A stretch of 64,000 nucleotides of DNA, taken from Planctomycetota bacterium. Its GTDB lineage: Bacteria; Planctomycetota; Planctomycetia; Planctomycetales; Planctomycetaceae. The notes under the pieces were generated by a model. The model saw nothing but the letters and a program-made list of their open reading frames with translations, made no database searches and had not been told where the DNA came from. Position numbers and translations under genes: made by a program. Every line of letters starts with the position of its first letter. Position 1 is the stretch's first letter. Of the stretch, positions 1 through 9,263 are shown one piece after another. The stretch spans positions 1 to 64,000 of the forward strand of contig QQVO01000010.1 of NCBI GenBank assembly GCA_003388505.1. Direction: 5' to 3'.

Positions 1-165
1 CCATCCCCCCTAACCCTCAGCAACCCGCCCCGCCTCCCGCCCCGCGCTCGCTCTACGCAAAGAGCCAGCGGGGGAAAGGGGGAAACGCATCCCAGACACA
101 GACCCGAAAAAGTAAATCAACAAGCCGTTCCGTTTGGGTACACCGAATGCGAGTTCCAATGGGTG

Positions 166-196
166 GCTGGGGTCGGAGCGCAGCGAAGCCCCCAGC
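166..196 (+). repeat. Hairpin element with GCTGGGG/CCCCAGC arms
   Basis: A 7-base stem, GCTGGGG at 166-172 and CCCCAGC at 190-196, encloses a GC-rich loop. It resembles the short intergenic repeats common in planctomycete genomes. That family assignment is from memory, and no second full copy was seen in this window. Confidence 0.4.
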
Positions 197-255
197 ACCG
201 CGCAGCGGTTGCAGCATAAGCGGAAAACTAAGCTATCTCTCACACGAGCGAGAGC

Positions 256-291
256 AGCGGCGAAGCCGCGTCAGGGCGCGGCTTCGCCGCT
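256..291. repeat. Perfect 15-bp inverted repeat upstream of the DUF1614 gene
   Basis: AGCGGCGAAGCCGCG at 256-270 pairs perfectly with CGCGGCTTCGCCGCT at 277-291 around a six-base loop. It lies about 65 bases upstream of the DUF1614 start and has no T-run. It could be a dispersed repeat, a terminator from an upstream gene outside the window, or a 5'-UTR structure. Confidence 0.6.
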
Positions 292-357
292 CCATTTCCA
301 TGTTTCCTGCTTTGATATTCGAGGAGCACGTCATTCGCGTGCCCAACGGAGGGATGT

Positions 358-1089
358 ATGAGCCATTTTGAGCCTCGCCCGCCGCGATTGCTGCCGCCCT
401 TGGGCTGCCTGGCAGTGGCGTTGTCGCTCGGCCTGTTGTGCATGATGCCCTTCATCTTCGTGCAGGTGTTGCAGACTGCGCTGGAGAGACTGCATCTTTC
501 GGCGCCGGTGGCAGCCCTGGTCGTCGTCGGGATTCTTGTCGGCTCGATGATCAACATTCCCGTACATCGCTTGACCCGCGACGAACCGCAGCCGGAGATT
601 GTGATGGGGGTCATGTACTACGGGATGCTGGCGCCGCAGTTCCGCAGGCTGCGGCGGGAAACGATCATCGCCGTGAATGTGGGGGGCTGCGTGATTCCCG
701 TGGTGCTTGCGTTGTGGCAGATTCTGAATGTGGCCAGACTGGGATCCGGCCCGCTCATCGGGCTCGGGGCCGTCTGCGGCGTCAATATCCTGGTCTGCTA
801 CCTCGCCGCGCGTCCCGTCTCAGGGATTGGCATCATGATGCCGGCCTTCATTTCGCCGCTGGTGGCAGTCGGCGTGACCTGGCTGGTGTGCGCCGTGCTG
901 CCCCAGGTGGGCGGCAAGAGTCTGGCGCCGATCGCCTTCACCGCCGGCGTCGCCGGGCCCGTCATCGGCGCGGATTTATTTCATCTCAAGGATCTGCTGC
1001 GGGTGCCGGCCGGGATGATGTCGATCGGCGGCGCGGGGACGTTCGACGGAATCGTGCTTTCCGGCGTGCTGGCGGCGCTGTTGGCGTAG
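358..1089 (+). CDS. DUF1614 family integral membrane protein
   Basis: A 243-residue polytopic membrane protein of unknown function. Hydrophobic segments start at about residues 15, 50, 105, 130, 150, 165 and 220. The C-terminal glycine-rich motif IGGAGTFDGIVLSG is the signature I associate with DUF1614. The ATG at 358 is preceded by GGAGGGATGT, a strong Shine-Dalgarno; an out-of-frame ATG at 354 is ignored. It stands alone, with a dispersed repeat directly downstream. The family has no assigned biochemical role, so I claim only that it is a membrane protein. Confidence 0.85.
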   Translation: MSHFEPRPPRLLPPLGCLAVALSLGLLCMMPFIFVQVLQTALERLHLSAPVAALVVVGILVGSMINIPVHRLTRDEPQPEIVMGVMYYGMLAPQFRRLRRETIIAVNVGGCVIPVVLALWQILNVARLGSGPLIGLGAVCGVNILVCYLAARPVSGIGIMMPAFISPLVAVGVTWLVCAVLPQVGGKSLAPIAFTAGVAGPVIGADLFHLKDLLRVPAGMMSIGGAGTFDGIVLSGVLAALLA

Positions 1090-1457
1090 CTGCCTGCCGG
1101 AGCTTGGCTATCGGATTGGCCGGACCATTCACCCGTACGAAACCCTGCGGGATTCGTGCTTCCGAGCGAACCGCTCAACCCGAGAACTCACGATTGACGG
1201 ACCACGAGTGGCATACGGGGCGACTGTGGGAGTTGGGAACGGACCCCGGTTTGTCGTTTCGAACCAGAGAGTCTTCGCGGTGTTGAGTCGACGCGCCAAA
1301 TCCCATGCCCTGTTCGGGATATACGCAAAACGCCGGACACTCTCGCGCCCGGTGTTCTCTGTAAACCAGCGGGGAGCGTGTTTCCGCTACCGTCAGAAAG
1401 GCTCTCATTCGGGCTGACTCAATTGCAACCCACTGGTTGACATGAGACGCTGGCGGG
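1090..1457. other. Intergenic region holding dispersed repeat copy A
   Basis: Apart from the 90-bp repeat at 1116-1205 I see no gene, RNA or clear promoter here. The stretch just before 1458 shows no strong ribosome binding site for the recombinase remnant, in keeping with that gene being decayed. Confidence 0.5.
1116..1205 (+). repeat. 90-bp dispersed repeat, copy A
   Basis: This stretch matches the reverse complement of 6904-6993 at equal length. Shared blocks include TTGGCCGGACC at the left end, CGTACGAAACC followed by TGCGGGATTCG in the centre, AACCGCTC, and GATTGACGGACCAC or its near match at the right end. Both copies are intergenic. No transposase is nearby and no coding function is apparent. 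Confidence 0.75.
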
Positions 1458-2297
1458 ATGCCCAGCAGGCCGCGAAAAGCCGCCGGTTTCACCCCGCGCC
1501 CCGATTCGGCGGAGCCGTTCCGCTGCGCGATCTACACACGCCAATGCCGGCACAATCGCAGCCCCTTATCATCCTGCGATGTGCAACGCGACATGTGCGC
1601 GGACATTGTCAGGATGCGCGGTTGGCTGTTGCTTGAGGATCGGTTCGATGACCCGGGCCAGTCGAGTGAGAGGCTCGACCGACCGGCGATGCAACGGCTG
1701 ATGCACGAAATTGAGGCGGGCCGGATCGATCGGGTGATCGTCACGCACATCGATCGCCTGACGCAGAAACTGTTCGACCTCGCCAGGCTGCTCCGCTTCT
1801 TCGAGAAGCACGGCGTCGAACTGAACGTGGTCACCGATCCACAGTACGGTCAGACCTCCGGCAATCGGCTGATGACCAATACCGTGGCGGCCGCCAGCGA
1901 GTTTCAGAAGGAATTGACGCGTGAGCGGATGGCGGAATCGCGAGCCGCACTGAAGAGAAAGGGACGCAGGGTGTCGGGCAGAGTGCCTTATGGAAATGTA
2001 GCTGACAAGCAGACCCGGCCACTGGTGGTCCAGCGCGTCGAGGCGGGTCACGTCGGCCGGATGTTCGAGTTGGCGGCGGCAGGGAAACGTCCGACCGGTG
2101 GGCACACTGAGCCATATGAAGCGGAAGGCGATCGGAGGCTCAGGCAGAGTCGCAAATATGCAAAGGGGTGGGGGAGGATGCTGGAGCGGGATTGGTTGAC
2201 GATTCGTAGTGGAGCGGCAAGTGGCGGTGCAGTTGCTGTGGTGTCGATGTATCATGGACGGGAGAGATCAGGTGTGGCTCCAGGCGTACGATGCTGA
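1458..2297 (+). pseudogene. Serine recombinase (resolvase/invertase) remnant with Ser-to-Cys active site
   Basis: Residues 21 to about 180 align well to the serine-recombinase catalytic domain: AIYTR near residue 24, the DRLTQ-type helix, the EFQKELTRERMAESRAALK helix and the GRRVSGRVPYG linker. The nucleophilic serine of the family motif Y-x-R-x-S is replaced by cysteine (YTRQC, Cys30). After about residue 217 similarity is lost: the Recombinase and zinc-ribbon domains of large serine integrases are missing, and the remaining 60 residues look like frame-shifted filler. The gene ends 8 bases before the DUF1501 start. I infer a dead or domesticated mobile-element relic. A functional Cys-nucleophile variant is possible but unlikely given the lost DNA-binding half. 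Confidence 0.7.
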
Positions 2298-2305
2298 GGT
2301 AAGCT

Positions 2306-3745
<1,440 letters not shown>

Positions 3746-3864
3746 GTGCCCTGTCAGAGCTCGATTTGTCGGTACGTCGGTGGCAGAATCCGTGCTCTAC
3801 GCTTCGGCATTCGCACTTCGATCGACGTCGCCGTCCACAGCCTCAGAATTGACGGACCAGTCGG

Positions 3865-4269
3865 TCACGGTGGCGGAAAAACGCCTTCTTCGATCAGTGC
3901 CTGCCGCGCCAGCAGGCGTTCGGACAGGTTGATCTCCAAGACGGCGACTGTGGCGCGACCGATCGGCGTTCGGCCGATCAATTCCGATCCTTGCCAGCGG
4001 AAGTGCCGCGTCTACTTGTGACGTCTCGGATTGAACAAGGGCGTCAGGTTGCCACTGACCGGGTCGAGCCCGGCAATATTCGGTCCCTTGTGGTTGTTGC
4101 AGGGAAAGCAGGCGAGCACCAAGTTCGCTGCGACCGTCCGACCACCGTGCTTCTTTGAGATCGCGTGGTCGATTTCGTGCGTGAAGCTGTCGAACTCTTG
4201 CGGCATCCGGCAGTATTCACATCGGGAACGGGCGCGACTCCAAACCAGTTCGTGGAGTTGGCGTCGCAC
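3865..4269 (-). pseudogene. HNH endonuclease interrupted by one in-frame amber codon
   Basis: The frame opens at a GTG (4269) and encodes a compact HNH domain: CEYC near residue 18, HEIDHAISKKHGG (catalytic His region) and NLVLACFPCNNHKG. A TAG at 4012-4014 stops it at codon 86, after NPRRHK. The same frame then runs on for 48 sense codons to a TGA at 3865. That continuation (RHFRWQGSELIGRTP, then IGRATVAVLEIN, ending LIEEGVFPPP) has the expected C-terminal features of this HNH family. One TGG-to-TAG change at what is normally a tryptophan position therefore splits an otherwise intact gene of 134 codons. The zinc/HNH core is upstream of the stop, so the 85-residue product may still fold. The start codon lies just behind the stop of the upstream small gene, whose TGA overlaps the GAGG binding site, which indicates translational coupling. 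Confidence 0.85.
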
Positions 4270-4276
4270 GCAGACC

Positions 4277-4576
4277 TCAGTCTTTCGAGCCGTTGGAGGA
4301 GCGCGCCGCCTTCAGTCGTTGCCGGGCTTTCGACTTAATCAGCGTCAACAGATTGCCGACATGTTCGTAATTGCGGGTCTCCTCCCGTTCCTTGGGGGTG
4401 AGCGTTCCTTTCCGGGCTTTGGCCGCCAATTCGTGCATTCGTTCCTTGTCCTCCTCTGCAAACTCGAGGCGGAGGAAGTACCGCGCCGCAGTCAGTGAGA
4501 GCGACTTATCTTGGGGTCGGAGGAGGCGCTTCCAGATCTCCCCTTCAGTGGCCAGAGGCGTGTGTGTCGTGGACAT
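4277..4576 (-). CDS. Small conserved partner of the HNH gene
   Basis: A 99-residue, charged, probably all-helical protein without signal or membrane segment. It carries the pattern IWKRLLRP near the N-terminus, then AARYFLRLEF, a Leu/Glu-rich TLTPKEREE segment and VGNLLTLIKSKARQRLK at the end. From memory, small proteins with this pattern precede HNH genes in planctomycetes and cyanobacteria, so the two form a conserved pair. Only 7 bases separate the two genes. A toxin-antitoxin or nuclease-regulator relationship is plausible but unproven. This partner is intact although the HNH gene is broken. Confidence 0.75.
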   Translation of the reverse strand: MSTTHTPLATEGEIWKRLLRPQDKSLSLTAARYFLRLEFAEEDKERMHELAAKARKGTLTPKEREETRNYEHVGNLLTLIKSKARQRLKAARSSNGSKD

Positions 4577-4654
4577 TTGTAGGACTATGCTTCTCTTGGT
4601 TGAGTTCGCCGATTGTATCAGTGCGGCGTGTCATCGACGACAGATTCTCTCAAC

Positions 4655-5200
4655 TCAGACCACAGCCGGAATCTCGCGCAAGACGTCGATCATGCCGCGG
4701 CAGAAGTCGGGCAGGTCGGACGGCCGCCGGCTGCTGACGAAGTGCCGGTCGACGACGAGCGGGGCGTCTTCCCAGACCGCGCCGGCGTTGACGAGGTCGT
4801 CCTTGATGCCGGGCGAACCGGTGACGCGGACCCCCTTGTAGACGCCGGCCGAGATCGGGATCCAGCCGCCGTGGCAGATCGCGGCAACCAGCTTCTGCTG
4901 CGAATGGAAGCCCCGCACGAGATCGAGCACCTTGGGGATCCGCCTGAGTTTATCGGGCATCCAGCCACCCGGGCAGATGACGCCGTGGAAGTCTTCCACC
5001 TCCATGTCGGCGATCGCGGCGTCGGAGACAGAGGGGTAGCCGTGCTTGCCGTGGTAGTTCGCTCCCTCGTCCTCGCCGGCGACCGTGACGTGTGCGCCGG
5101 CCTCTTCAAGACGGAGCTTGGGATACCACAGTTCCAGGTCTTCGTAGTCGTTGCCGACGAAGCAAAGTACGCGTTTTCCATCCAGTGGCGTCTGGCTCAT
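4655..5200 (-). CDS. DJ-1/PfpI family protein (class I glutamine amidotransferase-like fold)
   Basis: A 181-residue cytoplasmic protein. The nucleophile elbow AICHGGW places Cys109 next to His110, and acidic residues near Glu20 in GNDYEDLEL match the family's Glu. VICPGGWMPDKLRR is the conserved PGG loop. Members act as general stress proteins, deglycase/glyoxalase-like enzymes or intracellular peptidases, and sequence alone does not decide which. It stands alone on the minus strand between the HNH pair and the HEAT-repeat lipoprotein gene. Confidence 0.9.
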   Translation of the reverse strand: MSQTPLDGKRVLCFVGNDYEDLELWYPKLRLEEAGAHVTVAGEDEGANYHGKHGYPSVSDAAIADMEVEDFHGVICPGGWMPDKLRRIPKVLDLVRGFHSQQKLVAAICHGGWIPISAGVYKGVRVTGSPGIKDDLVNAGAVWEDAPLVVDRHFVSSRRPSDLPDFCRGMIDVLREIPAVV

Positions 5201-5326
5201 GGCGATTGAGAGTTCTGCGTCAAATGGCGAGCCGCCAGGCGTGAGCCGGCGGATATAACGGCACGACCCACACAGACTACCACAATGAGCGCATCAAGCC
5301 GAACTCTCGCGACTCCGCAATGGAGA

Positions 5327-5355
5327 AAGCCCCCGGGGTTGGGACCCGGGGGCTT
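5327..5355 (-). terminator. Hairpin terminator after the HEAT-repeat lipoprotein gene
   Basis: AAGCCCCCGGG at 5327-5337 pairs perfectly with CCCGGGGGCTT at 5345-5355 around a 7-base loop. On the minus strand it begins 27 bases past the lipoprotein stop and is followed by a short TTTCTCC tract. Confidence 0.75.
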
Positions 5356-5381
5356 CGAGAAGACGCATCGATGGGTGCGAG

Positions 5382-6746
5382 TCAGCGGCGGATGCATTCC
5401 AGCGCGGTGATTGCCGCTTCCCGGACCTCGGGTGATGAATCGTGCGCTGCTTCGCGGAGTTGCGGCACAGCGGGTTCGGCGGCCGGTCCCACGCCTCCCA
5501 GCGCGAGCGCCGCGACCGAACGCACGTCCGGATCGCTGTCGCTGAGAGCCAGAGTCAGGGCGTTGACCGCCAGCGACTGATGCCGGGGGCCGACGTTCGA
5601 GAGGGCCAGGGCGCAGAGCCAGCGCGATTCGGGCTCCCCTTTCAGCAGGCCGTCGACCAGAATCGCCACCGACTCGATGTCGTTGCCGGATATCCGTGAC
5701 AGCGCTTCAGCGGCGTGCAACCGGGCGCTGCCTGCGGCGCTGTCGCGCAGTTTCGTCAGATCGCCCGCAGCGGCTTGCGCCTCGGAACCCATGCGGCCCA
5801 GCAGAAACGTCGACAGTTCCACCACGTCAGGCTCCGGTTCCGTGAGGAGTCCGGTGAGCACGACGACTGCGTGATCCGCGTCACCGGTCGATTCGTACCC
5901 GGCCCAGGCGGCTTCGGCTCTTGCAACCGGACTCGCCTCCGGGGGACTCGCCTCGGCGGGACTCGCCTCAGGGGGACTCGTCGCCGCCAGGTTCTCGCCC
6001 GGCTGCGGCTGAGTCTCTGGATCGGTCCGGGCCCAGGGGTGTTCCGCTTCAAGCGGTTCTTCAAACGGATTGGACGTCGTCGCCACCTCAGCGATCGCAT
6101 CGGAGGCGCACTGTTCCGCGACCTCGACCGGACATGCCTCGTCAATGAACGGGGCGGCGGGTTCGGCGGCGACGATTTCAGAATTCGGGGACGGCTCGCC
6201 GGCCCATTCCGGAATCTCGTCGATATCGGCGGTTGGCGGCGAGGCATCCGCGATTTCGCTCATGGGGATCGCAACCGACTCGAAGAGAGCCCTGTCGGCG
6301 ACCGGCGGTTGCGGCCACGATTCGAAGCCGGCAGCGTCATCCACCGGTTTATTCGACTTCGATTCCGTGACGACCGGCTGTTTGACAACGGATGGGGTCA
6401 TGGACGACGCGCTTGCGATCGGCGCCAACGGTTTCGGTTTCTCCGTTGCGGGGGTCGCAACATCCGGCGCGCCTTCGTCTTCCAATGCCGCGATTCGATC
6501 ATCCACCTGCGGTGTGGGCGAATCGTCCTGCTGCAGAATGCGGTAGATTCGTAAAGCGCCCTCGCTGTTCCCCTGCTGCTCGTATCTCTGCGCCAGTTGC
6601 ATGAGCCGGAGATTCTGCGGAGAAACAGTCTGCCGGGGCGCATCTCCGCCGGCCAGCGACATCCGCTTGGAAAACGATGAGCAACCAGTCGTTGCAACGA
6701 TCAGCGGACAAACGAGCACCGCGAAGCATGTGAGGCGTATCGCCAT
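5382..6746 (-). CDS. HEAT-repeat lipoprotein
   Basis: A 454-residue predicted lipoprotein. The N-terminal hydrophobic stretch ends in a lipobox-like ATTGC (Cys22). A TPR-like segment follows at about 45-70 (LAQRYEQQGNSEGALRIYRIL). Residues 90-290 are an acidic, Pro/Ala-rich disordered linker. The C-terminal 150 residues form HEAT/Armadillo-like repeats (DPDVRSVAALALGGVG, then SPEVREAAITALECI). HEAT arrays are protein-binding scaffolds, so an adaptor role in the envelope is likely, partner unknown. Part of the linker is encoded by a 15-bp tandem repeat. A strong hairpin lies just downstream. Confidence 0.8.
   Translation of the reverse strand: MAIRLTCFAVLVCPLIVATTGCSSFSKRMSLAGGDAPRQTVSPQNLRLMQLAQRYEQQGNSEGALRIYRILQQDDSPTPQVDDRIAALEDEGAPDVATPATEKPKPLAPIASASSMTPSVVKQPVVTESKSNKPVDDAAGFESWPQPPVADRALFESVAIPMSEIADASPPTADIDEIPEWAGEPSPNSEIVAAEPAAPFIDEACPVEVAEQCASDAIAEVATTSNPFEEPLEAEHPWARTDPETQPQPGENLAATSPPEASPAEASPPEASPVARAEAAWAGYESTGDADHAVVVLTGLLTEPEPDVVELSTFLLGRMGSEAQAAAGDLTKLRDSAAGSARLHAAEALSRISGNDIESVAILVDGLLKGEPESRWLCALALSNVGPRHQSLAVNALTLALSDSDPDVRSVAALALGGVGPAAEPAVPQLREAAHDSSPEVREAAITALECIRR
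5929..5973. repeat. 15-bp tandem repeat inside the HEAT lipoprotein gene
   Basis: Three consecutive 15-base units beginning GGACTCGCCTC encode an E-A-S-P-x pentapeptide repeat in the disordered linker; a degenerate fourth unit follows. The unit length preserves the frame, so copy number can vary without breaking the gene. Confidence 0.8.
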
Positions 6747-7269
6747 CTGAGTCCCCCCTCTTCAACAGGCGCTGCCGTGGGACGATACGGGCCGTCTCCT
6801 GCAGCGCGTCCCTGGTCCTCAGCAACGTCCCTGAGGCCGGGCGCGTGCGGTTGATCGCAGCGCCCTTCTTCCTGTGCGGCCGGAATCCATTTCCGCGCCC
6901 CTGGTGGTCCGTCAATTCAAACTTGTCAGATGGAGCGGTTCTCGAATCAGCGCGAATCCCGCAAGGTTTCGTACGAAATTGCGGTCCGGCCAACCCGAAT
7001 ACAAGGCCCTGAGAGGACGCTGTTGCCAGATGAACGATCCGAGACACGGCCGCCCCGCCGTGCCCGGAGTTATGATTCCCCCTTGCCGAAGACGAATCTC
7101 CGGCGGCGTCTCGCTCCGCGCAAAACTTCCAGCGCGAAGGGCCCTGCTCGTCTTATCGGATATGCGGGCGCAGCGCTTCACGGAAAGATGCGGAGAGATT
7201 CGCATTTTCCCGGATCGCACGGTGCTGCCGAATATGGCAGTCGCAGCGCGTGGTCCGTGTCGCCGCCAG
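6747..7269. other. Intergenic region with dispersed repeat copy B
   Basis: About 520 bases without a credible gene between two minus-strand genes. It contains the 90-bp repeat copy at 6904-6993. The short frames here are low in complexity and lack ribosome binding sites. The promoter of the lipoprotein gene should lie in its lower part, but no strong match to the consensus was seen. Confidence 0.5.
6904..6993 (-). repeat. 90-bp dispersed repeat, copy B
   Basis: This is the minus-strand counterpart of 1116-1205, with equal length and shared blocks at both ends and in the centre (GTACGAAACC and GGGATTCG on the minus strand). Conserved ends and a variable middle suggest a short mobile or formerly mobile unit rather than a gene. 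Confidence 0.75.
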
Positions 7270-8205
7270 CTATTTCTTCAATTCCCCGGACTGTTTGCCT
7301 TCAATTTTGAGGTCGATCGTGCCGGGGAGTGGCGTCTTCTGGCCGTTGACTTCGAATGAAAAGTTCAATTCCCCTTTAATGCGCATCGACTCCTCGATGT
7401 CCGTAATGCGGCCCTGCTCGCGGTCGTAGATCATCATGCCCTCGGAGTCGCTGACTTCGAGATCGCTCTTTTCCAGTTTGAGCGGCAGGGGGCTCTCGGG
7501 ACCGATGTTGTAGACCACGCTCAGCGCCTCAACGCTGATTTTGTCAACAGTCGCTCCATCCACTTCCTCCGTCCCGACGTAGGTGAACTTTTTTTCGATT
7601 TTGAAGGTCTGTCCGCCGCCGAGTTCCGACGTTTCGGTGCGGGTCCAACTGTCTCCCACCGAGACCGGCTCGTCGGGATAGCGAGCAAAGAGCTGCTCGT
7701 AATCCTGTCGAAACTTCTCAGGCTTCGCCTCCCGCGCGAGATCCTCCTCCAGATCGGCGAAGGGCTCGCCTTCAAACTCGATCGATTCGACTTCCGGCCC
7801 GTCAGCGATGACCGTTGTCCACTTCGCCTTGGAAAGAGCGGTGAAGAGGTCGGTCAGTCGTTCGAGTTCTCCCGCCCCCGTGGCCGACTCCGGACTGCCG
7901 GAGTCGAACGAATAATCCCCGGCCGGAGTCGTGAGGTTGACGATGTAGTATTCGAACTCGGTCAGGAACGGCGTATTTCCCTCCGCCGTCGGCTCGCCGA
8001 CCGTCTCCAGCGTTGCGGAGAAATTCTCAACCGACGTGTCGACGTTCATTCCGCCGAGGACGAGATTCTGCTCCATCTTCAGTTCCGTCACGCTGCGAAT
8101 GACGTCGCCCGGTTCCAGGTTGGGCTGGTAAGACAGGTCGACCTGAGCGTACGCCGCGGTGGACGCGGCGAGACAGAGGGCGGAGGCGAGGAAGGCGGAC
8201 TTCAT
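7270..8205 (-). CDS. Secreted DUF6263-like protein
   Basis: A 311-residue exported protein of unknown function. The ATG at 8205 is preceded by CTCCAGGAGA, a strong binding site, and opens a classical signal peptide (about residues 1-20, cleavage near AYA-Q). The mature part is a beta-rich all-extracytoplasmic domain with the pattern YPDEPVSVGDSW, where the VGDSW motif is typical of DUF6263-type proteins. The DUF assignment is tentative. An upstream extension of 40 codons is rejected because it lacks a binding site and would bury the signal peptide. Confidence 0.75.
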   Translation of the reverse strand: MKSAFLASALCLAASTAAYAQVDLSYQPNLEPGDVIRSVTELKMEQNLVLGGMNVDTSVENFSATLETVGEPTAEGNTPFLTEFEYYIVNLTTPAGDYSFDSGSPESATGAGELERLTDLFTALSKAKWTTVIADGPEVESIEFEGEPFADLEEDLAREAKPEKFRQDYEQLFARYPDEPVSVGDSWTRTETSELGGGQTFKIEKKFTYVGTEEVDGATVDKISVEALSVVYNIGPESPLPLKLEKSDLEVSDSEGMMIYDREQGRITDIEESMRIKGELNFSFEVNGQKTPLPGTIDLKIEGKQSGELKK

Positions 8206-8421
8206 GGTGTTCTCCTGGAGTGGTTGCCCGTTATCCGGGCTGGGTTTGAATGGGCGTCGGCTGTGCGCCGGGTGCGTCTGTGCAGTGCTCCTGCGGCGGC
8301 CCCGAGCCGGAAGAAAACCGCGCACGCTCCGTCCGAGAGTACGCAGGCCATGGCTCAGCGGTTTAGATTTTTTTGCAGATCGCCTCTTTTCGGGGTCGAT
8401 GACGCAGTGGGGCGAGTCGTT

Positions 8422-8934
8422 TCAAGCTGACGTTCGTGCGATTTCGAGGGAGATCGGCGTTCTGAGTGACTGCGCAACGACGCAGTATCGCTCCGTGAGT
8501 TCGGCAAGTTTTTTCAGTTGTGCATCATCCGCCGTCGTGTTGAGGCGGAAGAGAAGCCTGATCCGGGAAAAGCCGACATCCGCGTCGCGGCTCACGCCCA
8601 GCGTCCCCCGCAAGTCGAGATCCCCCTCGGCGATCACTTCTCCTCCCGTCACGGAAGCTCCCGTCGCGGTTGCGACCGCACACAACGTGACTCCGGCGCA
8701 GGCCGCCAGCGATTCCAGCAGCAAGTCGCCGGAGCAGGCCCACGATCCGTCTCCTCCCGCAAGCGGATGCAGTCCCGCCTCGATCGTCTCCCCTCGACCT
8801 GCCGGTATTCGACAGGCGAGTTGTTCGAGATCGAGCGTCCCCCGTGCAGTCAGCGTCGTCTGCGCTTCCGAGGGAGCCTCTTTGTATCGGTCCTTCAGCG
8901 GCGCCTGCAGGGCGCGCAGGTCGTCTTTGTTCAT
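8422..8934 (-). CDS. OsmC/Ohr family peroxiredoxin-like protein
   Basis: A 170-residue OsmC-family protein. The two family cysteines are visible as Cys79 (LESLAACAG) and Cys151 (ERYCVVAQSL), the redox pair used for organic hydroperoxide reduction in characterised members; Cys85 is extra. The start at 8934 is the ATG that gives the normal family length; longer upstream reading has no family similarity. It is a single gene, with a secreted-protein gene downstream on the same strand. Confidence 0.85.
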   Translation of the reverse strand: MNKDDLRALQAPLKDRYKEAPSEAQTTLTARGTLDLEQLACRIPAGRGETIEAGLHPLAGGDGSWACSGDLLLESLAACAGVTLCAVATATGASVTGGEVIAEGDLDLRGTLGVSRDADVGFSRIRLLFRLNTTADDAQLKKLAELTERYCVVAQSLRTPISLEIARTSA

Positions 8935-9263
8935 CGAAGTCTTGTTCGTGAGGGGAGGAACAGGCGATCTCAATGCCACAATAATCGCACACTCCCTCGT
9001 GCGACAGTGTGGAAGCATTTTGCACGTACACGGCTTTTGCGAGTGGAGTGTTGGATCGGGGGGAACAGTGAAATGGAGTGGGGTGCGCATAGGGTTGTCT
9101 GGCCGGGGATTGGATGTGCTCTGAAGCAGGTTCGACCGACGGAATGAGGCTCCGTATTGACGCGGCGGTTGCGCCGCCGGCTTGCCCTGCTTTGTTGCCC
9201 GGACCCCGATCTGATTGAATGGCGGCCGAGTATCGGCTGTTCGACCCTGGAAGATGCTGCGCA
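8935..9263. other. Divergent intergenic region between the OsmC and FAH genes
   Basis: About 330 bases between divergent starts, so promoters for both genes should lie here. A GCGGCG/CGCCGC stem (9162-9177) and an imperfect CACACT/AGTGTG inverted repeat near 8993-9013 are visible. No consensus promoter is convincing and no gene is seen. Confidence 0.45.

Larger units (their letters stand above)
1..357. other. Intergenic region, no gene seen
   Basis: No convincing reading frame was found. The first 60 bases are pyrimidine-rich on the plus strand. The region contains two hairpin-forming elements (166-196 and 256-291, listed separately) and ends with the ribosome binding site of the DUF1614 gene. 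Nothing else was recognised. Confidence 0.6.

Noticed and set aside
4012-4576. Calling the small protein/HNH pair a defined toxin-antitoxin system
   Set aside because: The gene pairing is suggestive, but nothing in either sequence identifies toxin or antitoxin activity.
6499-7047. Minus-strand frame containing the 90-bp repeat
   Set aside because: The similarity to the frame near 1110-1270 follows from the DNA repeat, which is intergenic in both places; codon-level conservation was not evident.
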